Part shown: positions 1 to 8,156 of the stretch, in pieces | Layout of the letters: the number at the start of each line of letters is the position of its first letter | How positions within the stretch are numbered: position 1 is the stretch's first letter | NCBI RefSeq assembly: GCF_002332425.1 | Contig: NZ_NRGS01000022.1 | Span: forward strand, 210,187-274,186 | From: Brachybacterium alimentarium | GTDB lineage: Bacteria > Actinomycetota > Actinomycetes > Actinomycetales > Dermabacteraceae | Direction: 5' to 3' | Length of the DNA stretch: 64,000 bases | Notes under the pieces: model-generated | The model's input: the letters and a program-made list of their open reading frames with translations, nothing else | Told to the model about the DNA's origin: nothing | The model's database searches: none | Made by a program: the position numbers and the translations under genes

Positions 1-531
1 CCGTACCCCCCGGGCGAGCACGGCCGTGCTCGCCGTCGGACCGAGTCCGACTACGCCGTGCGCCTGAAGGAGAAGCAGCGTCTCCGCGCCCAGTACGGCA
101 TTCGCGAGAAGCAGATGCACGGCGCCTACCTGGATGCCAAGAAGGAGCCGGGCCTGACCGGTGAGAGCATGGTCGAGCTGCTGGAGATGCGCCTCGACGC
201 CCTCGTGCTGCGCTCCGGCTTCGCCCGCACCACCCTGCAGGCCCGTCAGGCCGTCGTGCACCGCCACGTGATGGTCGACGGCAAGATCGTGGATCGTCCC
301 TCCTTCCGCGTGAAGCCGGGCCAGACCATCCAGATCAAGCCCAAGAGCCAGGCCATGGAGTCGTTCCAGATCGCTGCCGAAGGCGGCAACTCGGACGTCC
401 TGGCCTCCGTCCCCTCGTACCTCTCGGTCGAGCTGGGCGAGCTCAAGGCGAAGCTCGTCGCCCGTCCGAAGCGCGTCGAGGTCCCCGTGACCTGCGACGT
501 CCAGATGGTCGTCGAGTACTACGCGCGCTGA
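1..531 (+). CDS. rpsD: 30S ribosomal protein S4, 5' end outside the window
   Basis: Ribosomal protein S4 binds 16S rRNA early in small-subunit assembly and autoregulates in many bacteria. The open frame is in phase from base 1 and reads PYPPGEHGRARRRTESDYAV before the first internal GTG, so the true start lies upstream and about 30 N-terminal residues are missing compared with the usual ~205. The visible 176 residues contain the conserved KEKQRLRAQYGIREKQM segment and the S4 RNA-binding domain (LEMRLDALVLRSGFA, ARQAVVHRHVMVDG), ending in the typical VVEYYAR tail. It is followed by a hairpin terminator and then alaS, an order common in Micrococcales. Confidence 0.97.
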   Translation, partial: PYPPGEHGRARRRTESDYAVRLKEKQRLRAQYGIREKQMHGAYLDAKKEPGLTGESMVELLEMRLDALVLRSGFARTTLQARQAVVHRHVMVDGKIVDRPSFRVKPGQTIQIKPKSQAMESFQIAAEGGNSDVLASVPSYLSVELGELKAKLVARPKRVEVPVTCDVQMVVEYYAR

Positions 532-551
532 CTCTTCTCACTGCGGCACGC

Positions 552-598
552 AAGGCCCCGGCGGGTGTACTCCGGTACCCTGACCGGGGCCTTCGTGT
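552..598 (+). terminator. Intrinsic terminator after rpsD
   Basis: A perfect 10-bp stem, AAGGCCCCGG (552-561) with CCGGGGCCTT (584-593), encloses a 22-nt loop and is followed by a weak T-containing tail. It sits 20 bases after the rpsD stop and separates it from alaS. Confidence 0.75.
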
Positions 599-664
599 CC
601 GTATCTCCCTCTCGGCGCCGTCCGGCGCCCGCTTCCGGTGTCCCAGGAAGGACCTCCCCAGACC

Positions 665-3373
665 ATGCGCACATCCGAGATCCATCGTCGCTGGCTCGAT
701 TTCTTCGAGAAGAAGCAGCACGAGGTCGTTCCCAGCGCCTCGCTCGTGTCGAACGATCCCTCGATCCTCTTCACGATCGCCGGCATGGTCCCGTTCATCC
801 CGTACATCGTGGGCACCGAGAAGGCCCCGTACGACCGCGCCGTGAGCGTCCAGAAGTGCATCCGCACCAATGACATCGAGAACGTCGGGCGCACCACGCG
901 CCACGGCACGTTCTTCCAGATGGCGGGGAACTTCTCCTTCGGGGACTACTTCAAGCAGGGCGCGATCGACTTCTCCTGGGAGCTGCTCACCAGCTCGCAG
1001 GACGACGGCGGCTTCGGTCTGGACCCGGCACGGCTGTGGATCACGCTGTGGGAGCAGGACGAGGAGTCCTATCAGCACCTGACCGAGGTCATCGGGCTGG
1101 ATCCCGCACGGATCGTGCAGCTGCCCTGGGAGGAGAGCTGCTGGGACACCGGTCAGCCCGGCCCCGCGGGCTCGACGGGGGAGTGGCACTACGACCGCGG
1201 CCCCGAGTACGGCCCGGACGCCATGGGCGGACGACAGGACGAGTGGCCGGGCAGCGCGGAGGCCGAGGACCGCTACATCGAGATCTGGAACCTGGTGTTC
1301 GACCAGTTCCTGCGCGGTGAGGGCAAGGGCAAGGACTATCCGCTGCTCGGGGAGCTCGAGCAGAAGTCCATCGATACCGGCATGGGCGTGGAGCGCCTCG
1401 CGTACATCCTGCAGGACAAGCAGAACATGTACGAGATCGACCAGGTCTTCGGGGTCATCGAGAAGGCGCAGGAGCTCTCGGGTCGCGTCTACGGCGCCGA
1501 CGGCGAGGACGACGTGCGCCTGCGGATCGTCGGTGACCACGTGCGCAGCGCGCTTATGCTCGTCGCCGACGGTGTCCGTCCGGGCAATGAAGGGCGCGGC
1601 TACGTGCTGCGCCGGCTGATCCGTCGGGCGGTGCGCTCGATGCGACTGCTCGGCTACGCGGAGCCGTCCATGCCCGCGCTGCTCCCCGTCTCGAAGGAGG
1701 CGATGGTGGAGTCCTACCCCGGCCTCGAGGCGGACTTCACCCGCATCAGCGACATCGTCTATGCGGAGGAGGAGGCCTTCCGTCGCACCCTCGTCACCGG
1801 CACCGCGATCTTCGACCAGGTCGCCGGGGCGGTCAAGCAGGAGGGCGGTCGCAGTGTCGCCGGCCCCGATGCCTTCCGTCTGCACGACACCTACGGCTTC
1901 CCCATCGATCTCACCCTCGAGATGGCGCAGGAGGTGGGCCTGACTGTCGACGAGGAGGGGTTCCGCGCGGCGATGTCCGAGCAGCGCGAACGCGCGCGGG
2001 CCGATGCGGCCTCCAAGAAGGGCGGCCACACCGACACCGCGGTGTACAACCGGCTGCTGGGGGAGCGCGGCGAGGCGGTGCCCTTCGTGGGCTACACCGA
2101 GTCCACTCTCGCCACGACCGTCGAATCCGTGCTGGTCGACGGCGCCCTGGTGGATTCCGTGCAGGCGCCGGCCGATGTCGAGCTGGTGCTCGCCGCGACC
2201 CCGTTCTACGCGGAGATGGGCGGCCAGCTCGCCGACCAGGGCCGCATCACGCTGGCCAGCGGCGGCATCGTCGAGGTCGAGGACGTCCAGGCGCCGGTCA
2301 AGGGACTGACGGTGCACCGCGGTCGGCTGGTCGAGGGCGATGTCCACCCCGGGGCGAGCGCGGTCGCGTCGATCGACACCGAGCGGCGCGGCGCGATCGC
2401 TCGTGCACACACCGCCACCCACATGGTCCACCAGTCACTGCGCGAGGAGCTCGGCGACGGCGCGACTCAGGCCGGCTCGGAGAACTCTCCCGGCCGCATG
2501 CGCTTCGACTTCCGGTACGGGCAGGGAGTGCCGCGCAGCGCCCTGGCGCAGATCGAGGGCCGCGTGAACACGCTGCTCCAGGACGAGCTGGCCGTGACCG
2601 ATCAGCAGATGCCGATCGACGAGGCGCGTGCGCTCGGTGCGCAGGCCCTGTTCGGCGAGAAGTACGGAGACATCGTCCGCGTGGTCTCCATCGGCGGGGA
2701 CTGGTCGCGCGAGCTGTGCGGCGGCACCCACGTCGCGAGCACCGGCGCGATCGGTACGGTCCAGCTCATGGGCGAGGCCTCCATCGGCAGCGGCGTGCGT
2801 CGCGTCGACGCCCTCGTGGGCCTGTCGGCCTACCGGTTCCAGGCTCAGGAGCATGCTCTCGTCTCCCAGCTCTCGGAGATGCTGAAGGTCGGCTCCGCCG
2901 AGGACCTCCCCGAGCGCATCACCTCGATGACCCAGCGCATGAAGGACATGGAGAAGCAGCTCGCCGCCCTGCGCGGTCAGCAGCTGCAGGCAGAGGCCGG
3001 CAGGCTCGCCGAGCAGTCGGTCGAGATCGCCGGCGTGCGCACCGTGCTGCACGACGCCGGCGAGGGCATCGCCGCCGGGGATCTGCGCACTCTCGCGCTC
3101 GACCTGCGGGCACGCCTCGGGGACGACGCCCCGACGGTCGTCGCGGTCACCGGGCATGCGGACGGCCGGGCCGCGCTCCTCGTCGCGACCAACGGGCCCG
3201 CTCGCGATGCCGGCCTCGCTGCCGGGGACCTGCTTCGCAGGGGCGCCGAGGCGATGGGCGGCCGCGGTGGCGGCAAGGCCGACATGGCGCAGGGAGGCGG
3301 CGGCGAGCCCGCCCGCATCCCCGAGGCCCTGGCCTCCGTCCGCGCTGCGGTCGAGGCGACCGCGGCCGTATGA
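665..3373 (+). CDS. alaS: Alanine--tRNA ligase
   Basis: Charges tRNA-Ala with alanine and hydrolyses mischarged Ser/Gly-tRNA-Ala in the cytoplasm. The 902-residue product is full length. It opens with MRTSEIHRRWLDFFEKK, typical of class II AlaRS, and contains the core RTNDIENVGRTTRHGTFFQM. The editing-site zinc ligands HTATH (about residue 580) and CGGTH (about 685) are present, as is the C-Ala domain with a Gly-rich RGGGKADMAQGGG (about 866). ATG 665 is preferred over an in-frame GTG at 638 because the protein family begins here and AGGAAGG lies just upstream. The stop overlaps the next start (ATGA at 3370), so ruvX is probably translationally coupled. Confidence 0.97.
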   Translation: MRTSEIHRRWLDFFEKKQHEVVPSASLVSNDPSILFTIAGMVPFIPYIVGTEKAPYDRAVSVQKCIRTNDIENVGRTTRHGTFFQMAGNFSFGDYFKQGAIDFSWELLTSSQDDGGFGLDPARLWITLWEQDEESYQHLTEVIGLDPARIVQLPWEESCWDTGQPGPAGSTGEWHYDRGPEYGPDAMGGRQDEWPGSAEAEDRYIEIWNLVFDQFLRGEGKGKDYPLLGELEQKSIDTGMGVERLAYILQDKQNMYEIDQVFGVIEKAQELSGRVYGADGEDDVRLRIVGDHVRSALMLVADGVRPGNEGRGYVLRRLIRRAVRSMRLLGYAEPSMPALLPVSKEAMVESYPGLEADFTRISDIVYAEEEAFRRTLVTGTAIFDQVAGAVKQEGGRSVAGPDAFRLHDTYGFPIDLTLEMAQEVGLTVDEEGFRAAMSEQRERARADAASKKGGHTDTAVYNRLLGERGEAVPFVGYTESTLATTVESVLVDGALVDSVQAPADVELVLAATPFYAEMGGQLADQGRITLASGGIVEVEDVQAPVKGLTVHRGRLVEGDVHPGASAVASIDTERRGAIARAHTATHMVHQSLREELGDGATQAGSENSPGRMRFDFRYGQGVPRSALAQIEGRVNTLLQDELAVTDQQMPIDEARALGAQALFGEKYGDIVRVVSIGGDWSRELCGGTHVASTGAIGTVQLMGEASIGSGVRRVDALVGLSAYRFQAQEHALVSQLSEMLKVGSAEDLPERITSMTQRMKDMEKQLAALRGQQLQAEAGRLAEQSVEIAGVRTVLHDAGEGIAAGDLRTLALDLRARLGDDAPTVVAVTGHADGRAALLVATNGPARDAGLAAGDLLRRGAEAMGGRGGGKADMAQGGGGEPARIPEALASVRAAVEATAAV

Positions 3374-3930
3374 CGGGCATGGACAGCGACGACGGCACGG
3401 CGAGGACCGGCGGCGTGCCGGAGCTCCCTCGGGGCGTCCGTCTGGGCGTCGATGTCGGCGACGTGCGAGTGGGCATCGCCCGCAGCGATCTGGACGGGCT
3501 CATCGCGACGCCGGTGGAGACCGCCGACCGAGGTGTCGCGACGCGCCGAGTCGCCGATGAGGCGCTCGAAGCGGAGGCCCGTGTGATCATGGTCGGGCTG
3601 CCGCGATCGTTGAACGGCAGCGAGGGCCGCGCGGCGGAGAAGGCCCGCTCGTTCGCCGCCGATCTCGGCGTCCTGCTCGCCGAGAGCGGCCAGGACATCG
3701 AGATCCGCCTGCTCGACGAGCGGCTGACCACGGTGAGCGCGCACCAGGCCCTGCACAGCTCGGGCCGCAAGGGGCGCAAGCACCGGCAGGTCGTGGACCA
3801 GGTCGCCGCCGTCCTGATCCTCCAGCAGGCGCTGGACATCGAGCGGGCCACCTCGGCACGCGCCGGGGAGCTCGTTCCCGGGCCGACGACCGGCCCCGCC
3901 CCGACCACCGACCAGGAGGATGCCGGATGA
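3370..3930 (+). CDS. ruvX: Holliday junction resolvase-like nuclease RuvX/YqgF
   Basis: RNase H-fold nuclease of the YqgF family, linked to 16S rRNA 5' processing and anti-termination in bacteria. The 186-residue protein has the family signature GVDVGDVRVGIARSD (first Asp about residue 28) and the LLDERLTTVSAHQAL segment, with the terminal catalytic Asp in QVVDQVAAVLILQ. About 22 residues precede the core, a little longer than usual, and a Pro/Thr-rich tail follows it. The start overlaps the alaS stop (ATGA) and its own stop overlaps the mltG start (ATGA), so alaS-ruvX-mltG form one coupled operon, the standard order in Actinomycetota. Confidence 0.93.
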   Translation: MTGMDSDDGTARTGGVPELPRGVRLGVDVGDVRVGIARSDLDGLIATPVETADRGVATRRVADEALEAEARVIMVGLPRSLNGSEGRAAEKARSFAADLGVLLAESGQDIEIRLLDERLTTVSAHQALHSSGRKGRKHRQVVDQVAAVLILQQALDIERATSARAGELVPGPTTGPAPTTDQEDAG

Positions 3931-5093
3931 GCGACGAGGAGAACGTCTCCTTCGACGATCTCGCAGAGCATCAGCACGCGGCGCCTCCGGGACGCCGAGG
4001 ACGACGACGGTCCGCGCCGCGTCGTGGCGGCTTCTTCCGCGCGGTGCTGCCCATCCTGCTGGTCCTGGCCGTGCTGGGCGGTCTGGGTTTCGGAGGCGTG
4101 CAGGGGTATCGCTGGCTGACCTCGAACGTGAGCGTGGAGCAGGAGGCCGCGGACTACCCCGGCCCCGGGAGCGGCGAGGTGATCGTCGAGGTCGCTCAGG
4201 GTGATACCGGAACCGACATCGCCGAGACGCTGGTCGAGGCCGATGTCATCAAGTCCCCCGGCCCCTTCGTGAACATCTTCTCCAACACGCGCGAGGCCGC
4301 CGCGATCGAGCCCGGCGTGTACCGGCTCCAGCAGCAGATGACCTCGGCCGGTGCGCTCGACGCGCTGCTGGACCCGTCGAACCTCGCCGGGCACCGGGTG
4401 ATCATCCCCGAGGGGCTCAACCTCACTCAGATCTGGCCGCTGCTGTCGGAGGCGACCGACATCCCTGTCGAGGACTTCGAAGAGGCCGCGGTCGACTACA
4501 CGGAGTACGGCATCCCGAAGAACTCGGCGGACAGCCTGGAGGGCTACCTCTGGCCGGGACGCTACGACATCCCCGAGGACGCCACCGCCGAGGACGTCAT
4601 CCAGATGATGTGGGACAGCATGGAGAAGCAGCTCGTCGCCCGGGACATCCCCGAGGACAAGTGGCACGAGAAGCTCACCGTGGCCTCGCTCGCCCAGCTC
4701 GAGGTCCGTGAGAGCGACGACTACGGCATGGTGGTCCGCACCATCTACAACCGGCTCGAGGGCGTCGGCGAGGCCGAGGGGACGCCGATGCCCCTGCAGT
4801 TCGACTCGACGATCCACTTCCTCACCGGCAAGGCCGCGAGCGTCGGCACCACCTCGGCGGAGCGGAAGACGAAGAGCCCCTACAACACCTATCTGAACAC
4901 CGGACTGCCGCCGGGGCCGATCGGCGCCCCCGGTGCCGAGACCCTCGACGCCGCGGCGGATCCGCCCGAGGGCGACTGGCTCTACTTCGTCACCGTCAAC
5001 ACCGACACCGGCGAGACCAAGTTCGCGGCGACCTGGGCCGAGCACGAGGAGAACGTCAAGGAATGGCAGGACTGGGCGGCGACGAAGGACTGA
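3927..5093 (+). CDS. mltG: Endolytic murein transglycosylase MltG
   Basis: Membrane-bound lytic transglycosylase of the YceG/MltG family, which cleaves nascent peptidoglycan strands and sets glycan length. The protein has 388 residues: a basic cytoplasmic segment (1-37), one membrane helix (about 38-60), then an extracytoplasmic LysM-like and catalytic domain. The probable catalytic Glu is residue 259 in SLAQLEVRES, and the family motifs MPLQFDSTIHF and SPYNTYLNTGLPPGPIGAPG are clear. It is coupled to ruvX by ATGA overlap, and aroE starts two bases after its stop. Confidence 0.94.
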   Translation: MSDEENVSFDDLAEHQHAAPPGRRGRRRSAPRRGGFFRAVLPILLVLAVLGGLGFGGVQGYRWLTSNVSVEQEAADYPGPGSGEVIVEVAQGDTGTDIAETLVEADVIKSPGPFVNIFSNTREAAAIEPGVYRLQQQMTSAGALDALLDPSNLAGHRVIIPEGLNLTQIWPLLSEATDIPVEDFEEAAVDYTEYGIPKNSADSLEGYLWPGRYDIPEDATAEDVIQMMWDSMEKQLVARDIPEDKWHEKLTVASLAQLEVRESDDYGMVVRTIYNRLEGVGEAEGTPMPLQFDSTIHFLTGKAASVGTTSAERKTKSPYNTYLNTGLPPGPIGAPGAETLDAAADPPEGDWLYFVTVNTDTGETKFAATWAEHEENVKEWQDWAATKD

Positions 5094-5095
5094 TC

Positions 5096-5968
5096 ATGGA
5101 CGATGCGACAGCAGGAGCGGGGCGCCGCTTCGCGGTGCTCGGCTCGCCCGTCGAGCACTCGCTCTCCCCGGTGCTGCACCGCACCGCCTACCGGGAGCTC
5201 GGCCTCGCCGGACCGGACGGTCCCGCCTACGAGCGCCACGACGTCCCGGCAGGCTGCCTCGCCGAGTTCCTCACGGAGGGCGGCGGGCGGAGCCTGACGG
5301 GAGCGAGCGTCACCATGCCCGGCAAGCCCGAGGCCTTCGCCCTGGCCACCGAGGTCGACGACACATCGCGCATGCTCGGGATCTCCAACACCCTCGTGCG
5401 TCGGCCCGACGGGTCCTGGCGCGCCGAGAACCACGACGTGCACGGGATCGTCGCCGCGCTGCGGGACCACGGGGCCACCGCTGCGACCACGGGCGGAGTG
5501 CTGGGCTCAGGGGCCACGGCGCTCAGCGCGGTCGCCGCGCTCCTCGACCTCGGAGTCACCGATATCCGGCTGAGCGCCCGCAGCCCGCACAAGCTGGAGC
5601 CGCTCCAGGCCCTCGCCGCACGCTCCGGGGCGACGGTGCTGCAGGTGCCGTGGGAGGCCAGCCACGAGCTGCTCGAGGCGCAGATCGTGATCAGTGCCTT
5701 GGCCGTCGCCGGCGCCCGGGCGGTCGCCGGGACCTGGGGCGGGCGATCCGAGCTCGCGGTCCCGGAGCAGTTCCTCGATGTGCTCTACGATCCCTGGCCG
5801 GCGCCGCTGATGGAAGTGGTCATGGAGCGCGGCGGCGAGGTGGTCGACGGGCTCGAGATGCTCACGCATCAGGCGGACATGCAGATCCGCTCCATGCTGG
5901 GAGTTCCTGCCGCCCCCGTCGCCGAGATGCTCGCGGCGGCACGCGGCGAGCTCGCGACGCGCGCCTGA
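5096..5968 (+). CDS. aroE: Shikimate dehydrogenase (NADP+)
   Basis: Reduces 3-dehydroshikimate to shikimate in aromatic amino-acid synthesis. The 290-residue protein has the substrate-binding motif VLGSPVEHSLSPVLH, the catalytic Lys (about residue 77) in VTMPGKPEA, and a nucleotide-binding loop GVLGSGATALSA. Where NTDxxG is usual, this protein reads NHDVHG, a modest deviation that keeps the Asp. ATG 5096 is chosen over an in-frame ATG at 5063 inside mltG because the family start is here and GAAGGA precedes it. It closes the alaS operon; the other aro genes are not nearby. Confidence 0.9.
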   Translation: MDDATAGAGRRFAVLGSPVEHSLSPVLHRTAYRELGLAGPDGPAYERHDVPAGCLAEFLTEGGGRSLTGASVTMPGKPEAFALATEVDDTSRMLGISNTLVRRPDGSWRAENHDVHGIVAALRDHGATAATTGGVLGSGATALSAVAALLDLGVTDIRLSARSPHKLEPLQALAARSGATVLQVPWEASHELLEAQIVISALAVAGARAVAGTWGGRSELAVPEQFLDVLYDPWPAPLMEVVMERGGEVVDGLEMLTHQADMQIRSMLGVPAAPVAEMLAAARGELATRA

Positions 5969-6024
5969 GACGGAAGCGACCACCACTGCCACTTCCGGTA
6001 AAGAGGTAGTAAAGTGACGGGAGC

Positions 6025-6042
6025 TCGACGGTGCGCCGTCGA
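6025..6042 (+). promoter_or_regulatory. Stem-loop upstream of the unknown gene at 6072
   Basis: TCGACGG (6025-6031) pairs perfectly with CCGTCGA (6036-6042) around a TGCG tetraloop, 30 bases before the next start codon. No T-run follows. It may be a leader hairpin or a dyad binding site; function is unknown. Confidence 0.35.
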
Positions 6043-6071
6043 CACCCGGGACCAGCGCGAGGAAGTGACCC

Positions 6072-6479
6072 ATGGACCTGCACCGAGAGGCCGAGATGGC
6101 GTACGGCAACGAGCCCGAGCGGCTCGCCGAGGAGCCGCTGGTCGTGTCTCCACCCCGCGACATCGGGCCGCTCATCTCCACGCCGCTGCTGCGGCAGTGC
6201 ACCGCGCTGGCCACTCGCGCCCGCGTCGACCTGCTCTCCGGGAGCCGTCACGAGGCCGCGGAGCAGCTCGAAGGTGTCCTCGAGACCCTGGCCCTCTGGG
6301 ATGCTGGATCGCTGCGCGATCCGGACCCGACGATGGTCGTCCTGGCGGCGGCGGCCCTGCAGGACCTCGCCGCGCGACTCGTCCCCTCGAGCACGAACGC
6401 CCTCTCGGAGCGCATCGAGGCCGCGCTGCGCCTCCTGCATACGCTGATGGACCCGGCGCACATCGACGCGATGGCGTGA
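6072..6479 (+). CDS. Unknown small alpha-helical protein
   Basis: A 135-residue soluble protein that I do not recognise. It is predicted largely helical (for example LLRQCTALATRARVDLLSG and LSERIEAALRLLHTLMD), Ala/Leu-rich and acidic, with no membrane segment, signal peptide or cysteines. GAGGAAG lies 8 bases before ATG 6072, and codon use matches the neighbouring housekeeping genes, so it is very likely real. It sits alone between aroE and tRNA-Leu. A TPR-like or helical-bundle adaptor is possible, but nothing in the sequence proves it. Confidence 0.7.
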   Translation: MDLHREAEMAYGNEPERLAEEPLVVSPPRDIGPLISTPLLRQCTALATRARVDLLSGSRHEAAEQLEGVLETLALWDAGSLRDPDPTMVVLAAAALQDLAARLVPSSTNALSERIEAALRLLHTLMDPAHIDAMA

Positions 6480-6540
6480 TTGTCTTCACGTCGATGCTGG
6501 CAGAGGCCGTTTCGGTGCGACATCGGCGCAGGGTGCGTGC

Positions 6541-6546
6541 TATATT
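6541..6546 (+). promoter_or_regulatory. Probable -10 box of tRNA-Leu
   Basis: TATATT is a strikingly AT-rich hexamer in very GC-rich DNA, 26 bases upstream of the mature tRNA. TGCGAC at 6516 could be a weak -35 with a 19-base spacer. Confidence 0.55.
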
Positions 6547-6571
6547 TCTCGAGTCGCAGAGGCGGCCACTC

Positions 6572-6657
6572 GTCCGGGTGGCGGAATTGGTAGACGCGCT
6601 AGCTTGAGGTGCTAGTGCCCGTATAAGGGCGTAGGGGTTCAAGTCCCCTCTCGGACA
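6572..6657 (+). tRNA. tRNA-Leu (anticodon GAG)
   Basis: Class II tRNA with a long variable arm. The acceptor strands GTCCGGG (6572-6578) and CTCGGAC (6650-6656) pair with one G-T, and the discriminator is A6657. The anticodon stem CTAGC/GCTAG closes the loop TTGAGGT, giving GAG, which reads CUC and CUU. The T-arm GGGGTTCAAGTCCCC is intact. CCA is not encoded. A strong terminator follows directly. Confidence 0.95.
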
Positions 6658-6663
6658 CGGAAC

Positions 6664-6705
6664 AACCCCTTCTGATCGGTGAGAGCCGATCAGGAGGGGT
6701 TTCTT
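6664..6705 (+). terminator. Intrinsic terminator after tRNA-Leu
   Basis: A 16-bp stem (6664-6679 with 6686-6701, one G-T pair) around a six-base loop ends in TTTCTTC. It lies seven bases past the tRNA discriminator. Confidence 0.85.
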
Positions 6706-6798
6706 CATTCCTCAGGCTGCGCGTCCGATTCCCCAGGCAGCGTGCCCAGGACGGCCCCGCCATCCATCGCTGGCGCGTGATGCATCGCCGGCCCGTGG

Positions 6799-6804
6799 AA
6801 GAAT
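6799..6804 (+). promoter_or_regulatory. Candidate -10 box for leaderless trmL
   Basis: AAGAAT is separated by exactly six bases from ATG 6811, which would put transcription start at the start codon. The first base departs from TANNNT, so the call is weaker than for other genes in this window. Confidence 0.4.
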
Positions 6805-6810
6805 CGCTCC

Positions 6811-7278
6811 ATGGTCCATGTCTTCCTCCACGAGCCCGTGATCGCGGGCAACACCGGCAACGCGATCCGACTGTCCGCCGTGACCGGCGCGCGGCTCCAC
6901 CTCATCGAACCCCTCGGCTTCGACTTCGAGGACGCGAAGCTGCGCCGGGCCGGGCTCGACTACCACGACCTCGCCGACGTGAGTGTCCACACCGATCTCG
7001 ACGCCGCCCTCGCCTCCGTGCCCGGTGCCCGGGTCTACGCCTTCACCTCCCAGACCGATGTGGGTTTCGAGAGCGTCGAGTACACACCGGAGGACATCCT
7101 CCTGTTCGGCACCGAGCCGACCGGGCTTCCCGCCGAGGCGATGGACCATCCCCGAGTGACCTCACGCGTGCGGATCCCGATGCTCCCGGCGCGCCGTTCC
7201 CTCAACCTCGCCAATGCGGTCTCGATCGCCGTGTACGAGGCGTGGCGGCAGCTGGACTATCGCGGAGCAGGGGCATGA
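6811..7278 (+). CDS. trmL: tRNA (cytidine(34)-2'-O)-methyltransferase TrmL
   Basis: SPOUT-class enzyme that 2'-O-methylates the wobble nucleotide of tRNA-Leu isoacceptors using SAM. The 155-residue length is that of TrmL/YibK. Motifs seen are HEPVIAGNTGNAIRLSAVTG (motif 1), LLFGTEPTGLP (motif 2) and RIPMLPARRSLNLANAVSIA (motif 3, forming the knot). It lies just downstream of a tRNA-Leu gene, which may be coincidence. Its stop overlaps the ATG of the following SPOUT gene (ATGA at 7275). Confidence 0.9.
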   Translation: MVHVFLHEPVIAGNTGNAIRLSAVTGARLHLIEPLGFDFEDAKLRRAGLDYHDLADVSVHTDLDAALASVPGARVYAFTSQTDVGFESVEYTPEDILLFGTEPTGLPAEAMDHPRVTSRVRIPMLPARRSLNLANAVSIAVYEAWRQLDYRGAGA

Positions 7279-8135
7279 CGCCCCCGACGCCCGGTGCCCG
7301 GCAGGGGCTCCCGGCCCGTCTGGAGCGACGCAATGCGCTCTTCCAGCAGTGGCAGTCCCTGCTCACCAATCGCACCAAGCGCACCCGCAACGGCGAGATG
7401 ATCATCCAAGGCGTGCGCCCCATCTCCCAGGCCATCGCCCACGGGGTCACGATCCGTGCGCTGCTCTCCGATGGTCGGGAGCGTCCCTCCCACTGGGCGC
7501 AGGCGTTGCTCCAGGATCCGCCCGGTCCGGTCGTGGAGCTCACCCCAGAGCTCATGACGGAGCTGGGGGAGCGCGCCGACGGCGCACCCGAGCTGCTGGC
7601 GGTGGCTGCACTGCCGTCGGACGACATGACGCGCCTGGTGCCCTCACCGGCGGGCCTCGTGGTGGTGTTCGACCGCCCCTCCGGCCCGGGCAACATCGGC
7701 TCGCTGGTGCGCACCGCCGATGCGCTGGGCGCCGACGGGGTCGTGGTCACCGGTCACAGTGCTGACGTCTGGGACCCGGCCGCGATCCGGGCCAGCACCG
7801 GCTCGGTCTTCGCCGTGCCGGTGCTGCGCCGGCCCTCGCATCACGAGGTGCTCGCCTGGATCCAGGAGCAGCGCCAGGCCGGCACCCCCTGGAGCGTGGT
7901 CGGGCTGGACGAGGCCGGCGGTCTCGAGATCTCCGGGGTCGACCTCACCGGCCCCGTGCTGCTCGTGGTCGGCAACGAGACCGTCGGGATGAGCGCCGGC
8001 TGGCGGGAGGCGTGCGACGTGGTCGCCGAGATCCCCATGGGCGGAAGCGCCTCCTCGCTCAACGCCTCGGTCGCCGGATCGATCGCGCTCTACGAGGCGC
8101 GACGCCAGCGCGGCGGGGCAGCAGGAGCGGCCTGA
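7275..8135 (+). CDS. TrmH/SpoU-family RNA 2'-O-methyltransferase
   Basis: A 286-residue SPOUT methyltransferase with an N-terminal RNA substrate-binding domain (RRNALFQQWQSLLTNRTKRT, IIQGVRPISQAIAHG). The C-terminal knotted SAM domain has FDRPSGPGNIGSLVRTADAL (motif 1), LLVVGNETVGMSAGWR (motif 2) and IPMGGSASSLNASVAGSIAL (motif 3). The target RNA (23S rRNA or tRNA) cannot be told from sequence. ATG 7275 is chosen because it overlaps the trmL stop and the family begins here. It is convergent with the prepilin peptidase gene; the GC-rich palindrome at 8142-8153 lies between the two stops. Confidence 0.85.
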   Translation: MTPPTPGARQGLPARLERRNALFQQWQSLLTNRTKRTRNGEMIIQGVRPISQAIAHGVTIRALLSDGRERPSHWAQALLQDPPGPVVELTPELMTELGERADGAPELLAVAALPSDDMTRLVPSPAGLVVVFDRPSGPGNIGSLVRTADALGADGVVVTGHSADVWDPAAIRASTGSVFAVPVLRRPSHHEVLAWIQEQRQAGTPWSVVGLDEAGGLEISGVDLTGPVLLVVGNETVGMSAGWREACDVVAEIPMGGSASSLNASVAGSIALYEARRQRGGAAGAA

Positions 8136-8156
8136 TCCCGCCGGGCCGGCCCGAAC

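Noticed and set aside
638-664. N-terminal extension of alaS from GTG 638
   Set aside because: Family proteins begin at MRTSEIH (665), which has AGGAAGG just upstream; the extension has no conservation expected.
443-2431. Long minus-strand open frame opposite alaS
   Set aside because: alaS is unambiguous on the plus strand; the antisense product is an Arg/Gly/Asp/His-rich shadow without motifs.
5063-5095. Earlier start for aroE inside mltG
   Set aside because: ATG 5096 fits family length and has an RBS; the extension overlaps the mltG coding end without conserved residues.
8142-8153. Palindrome CGGGCCGGCCCG between convergent genes as a terminator
   Set aside because: It has no loop bases and no T-run, and such GC palindromes are common in this DNA; not convincing as a terminator.
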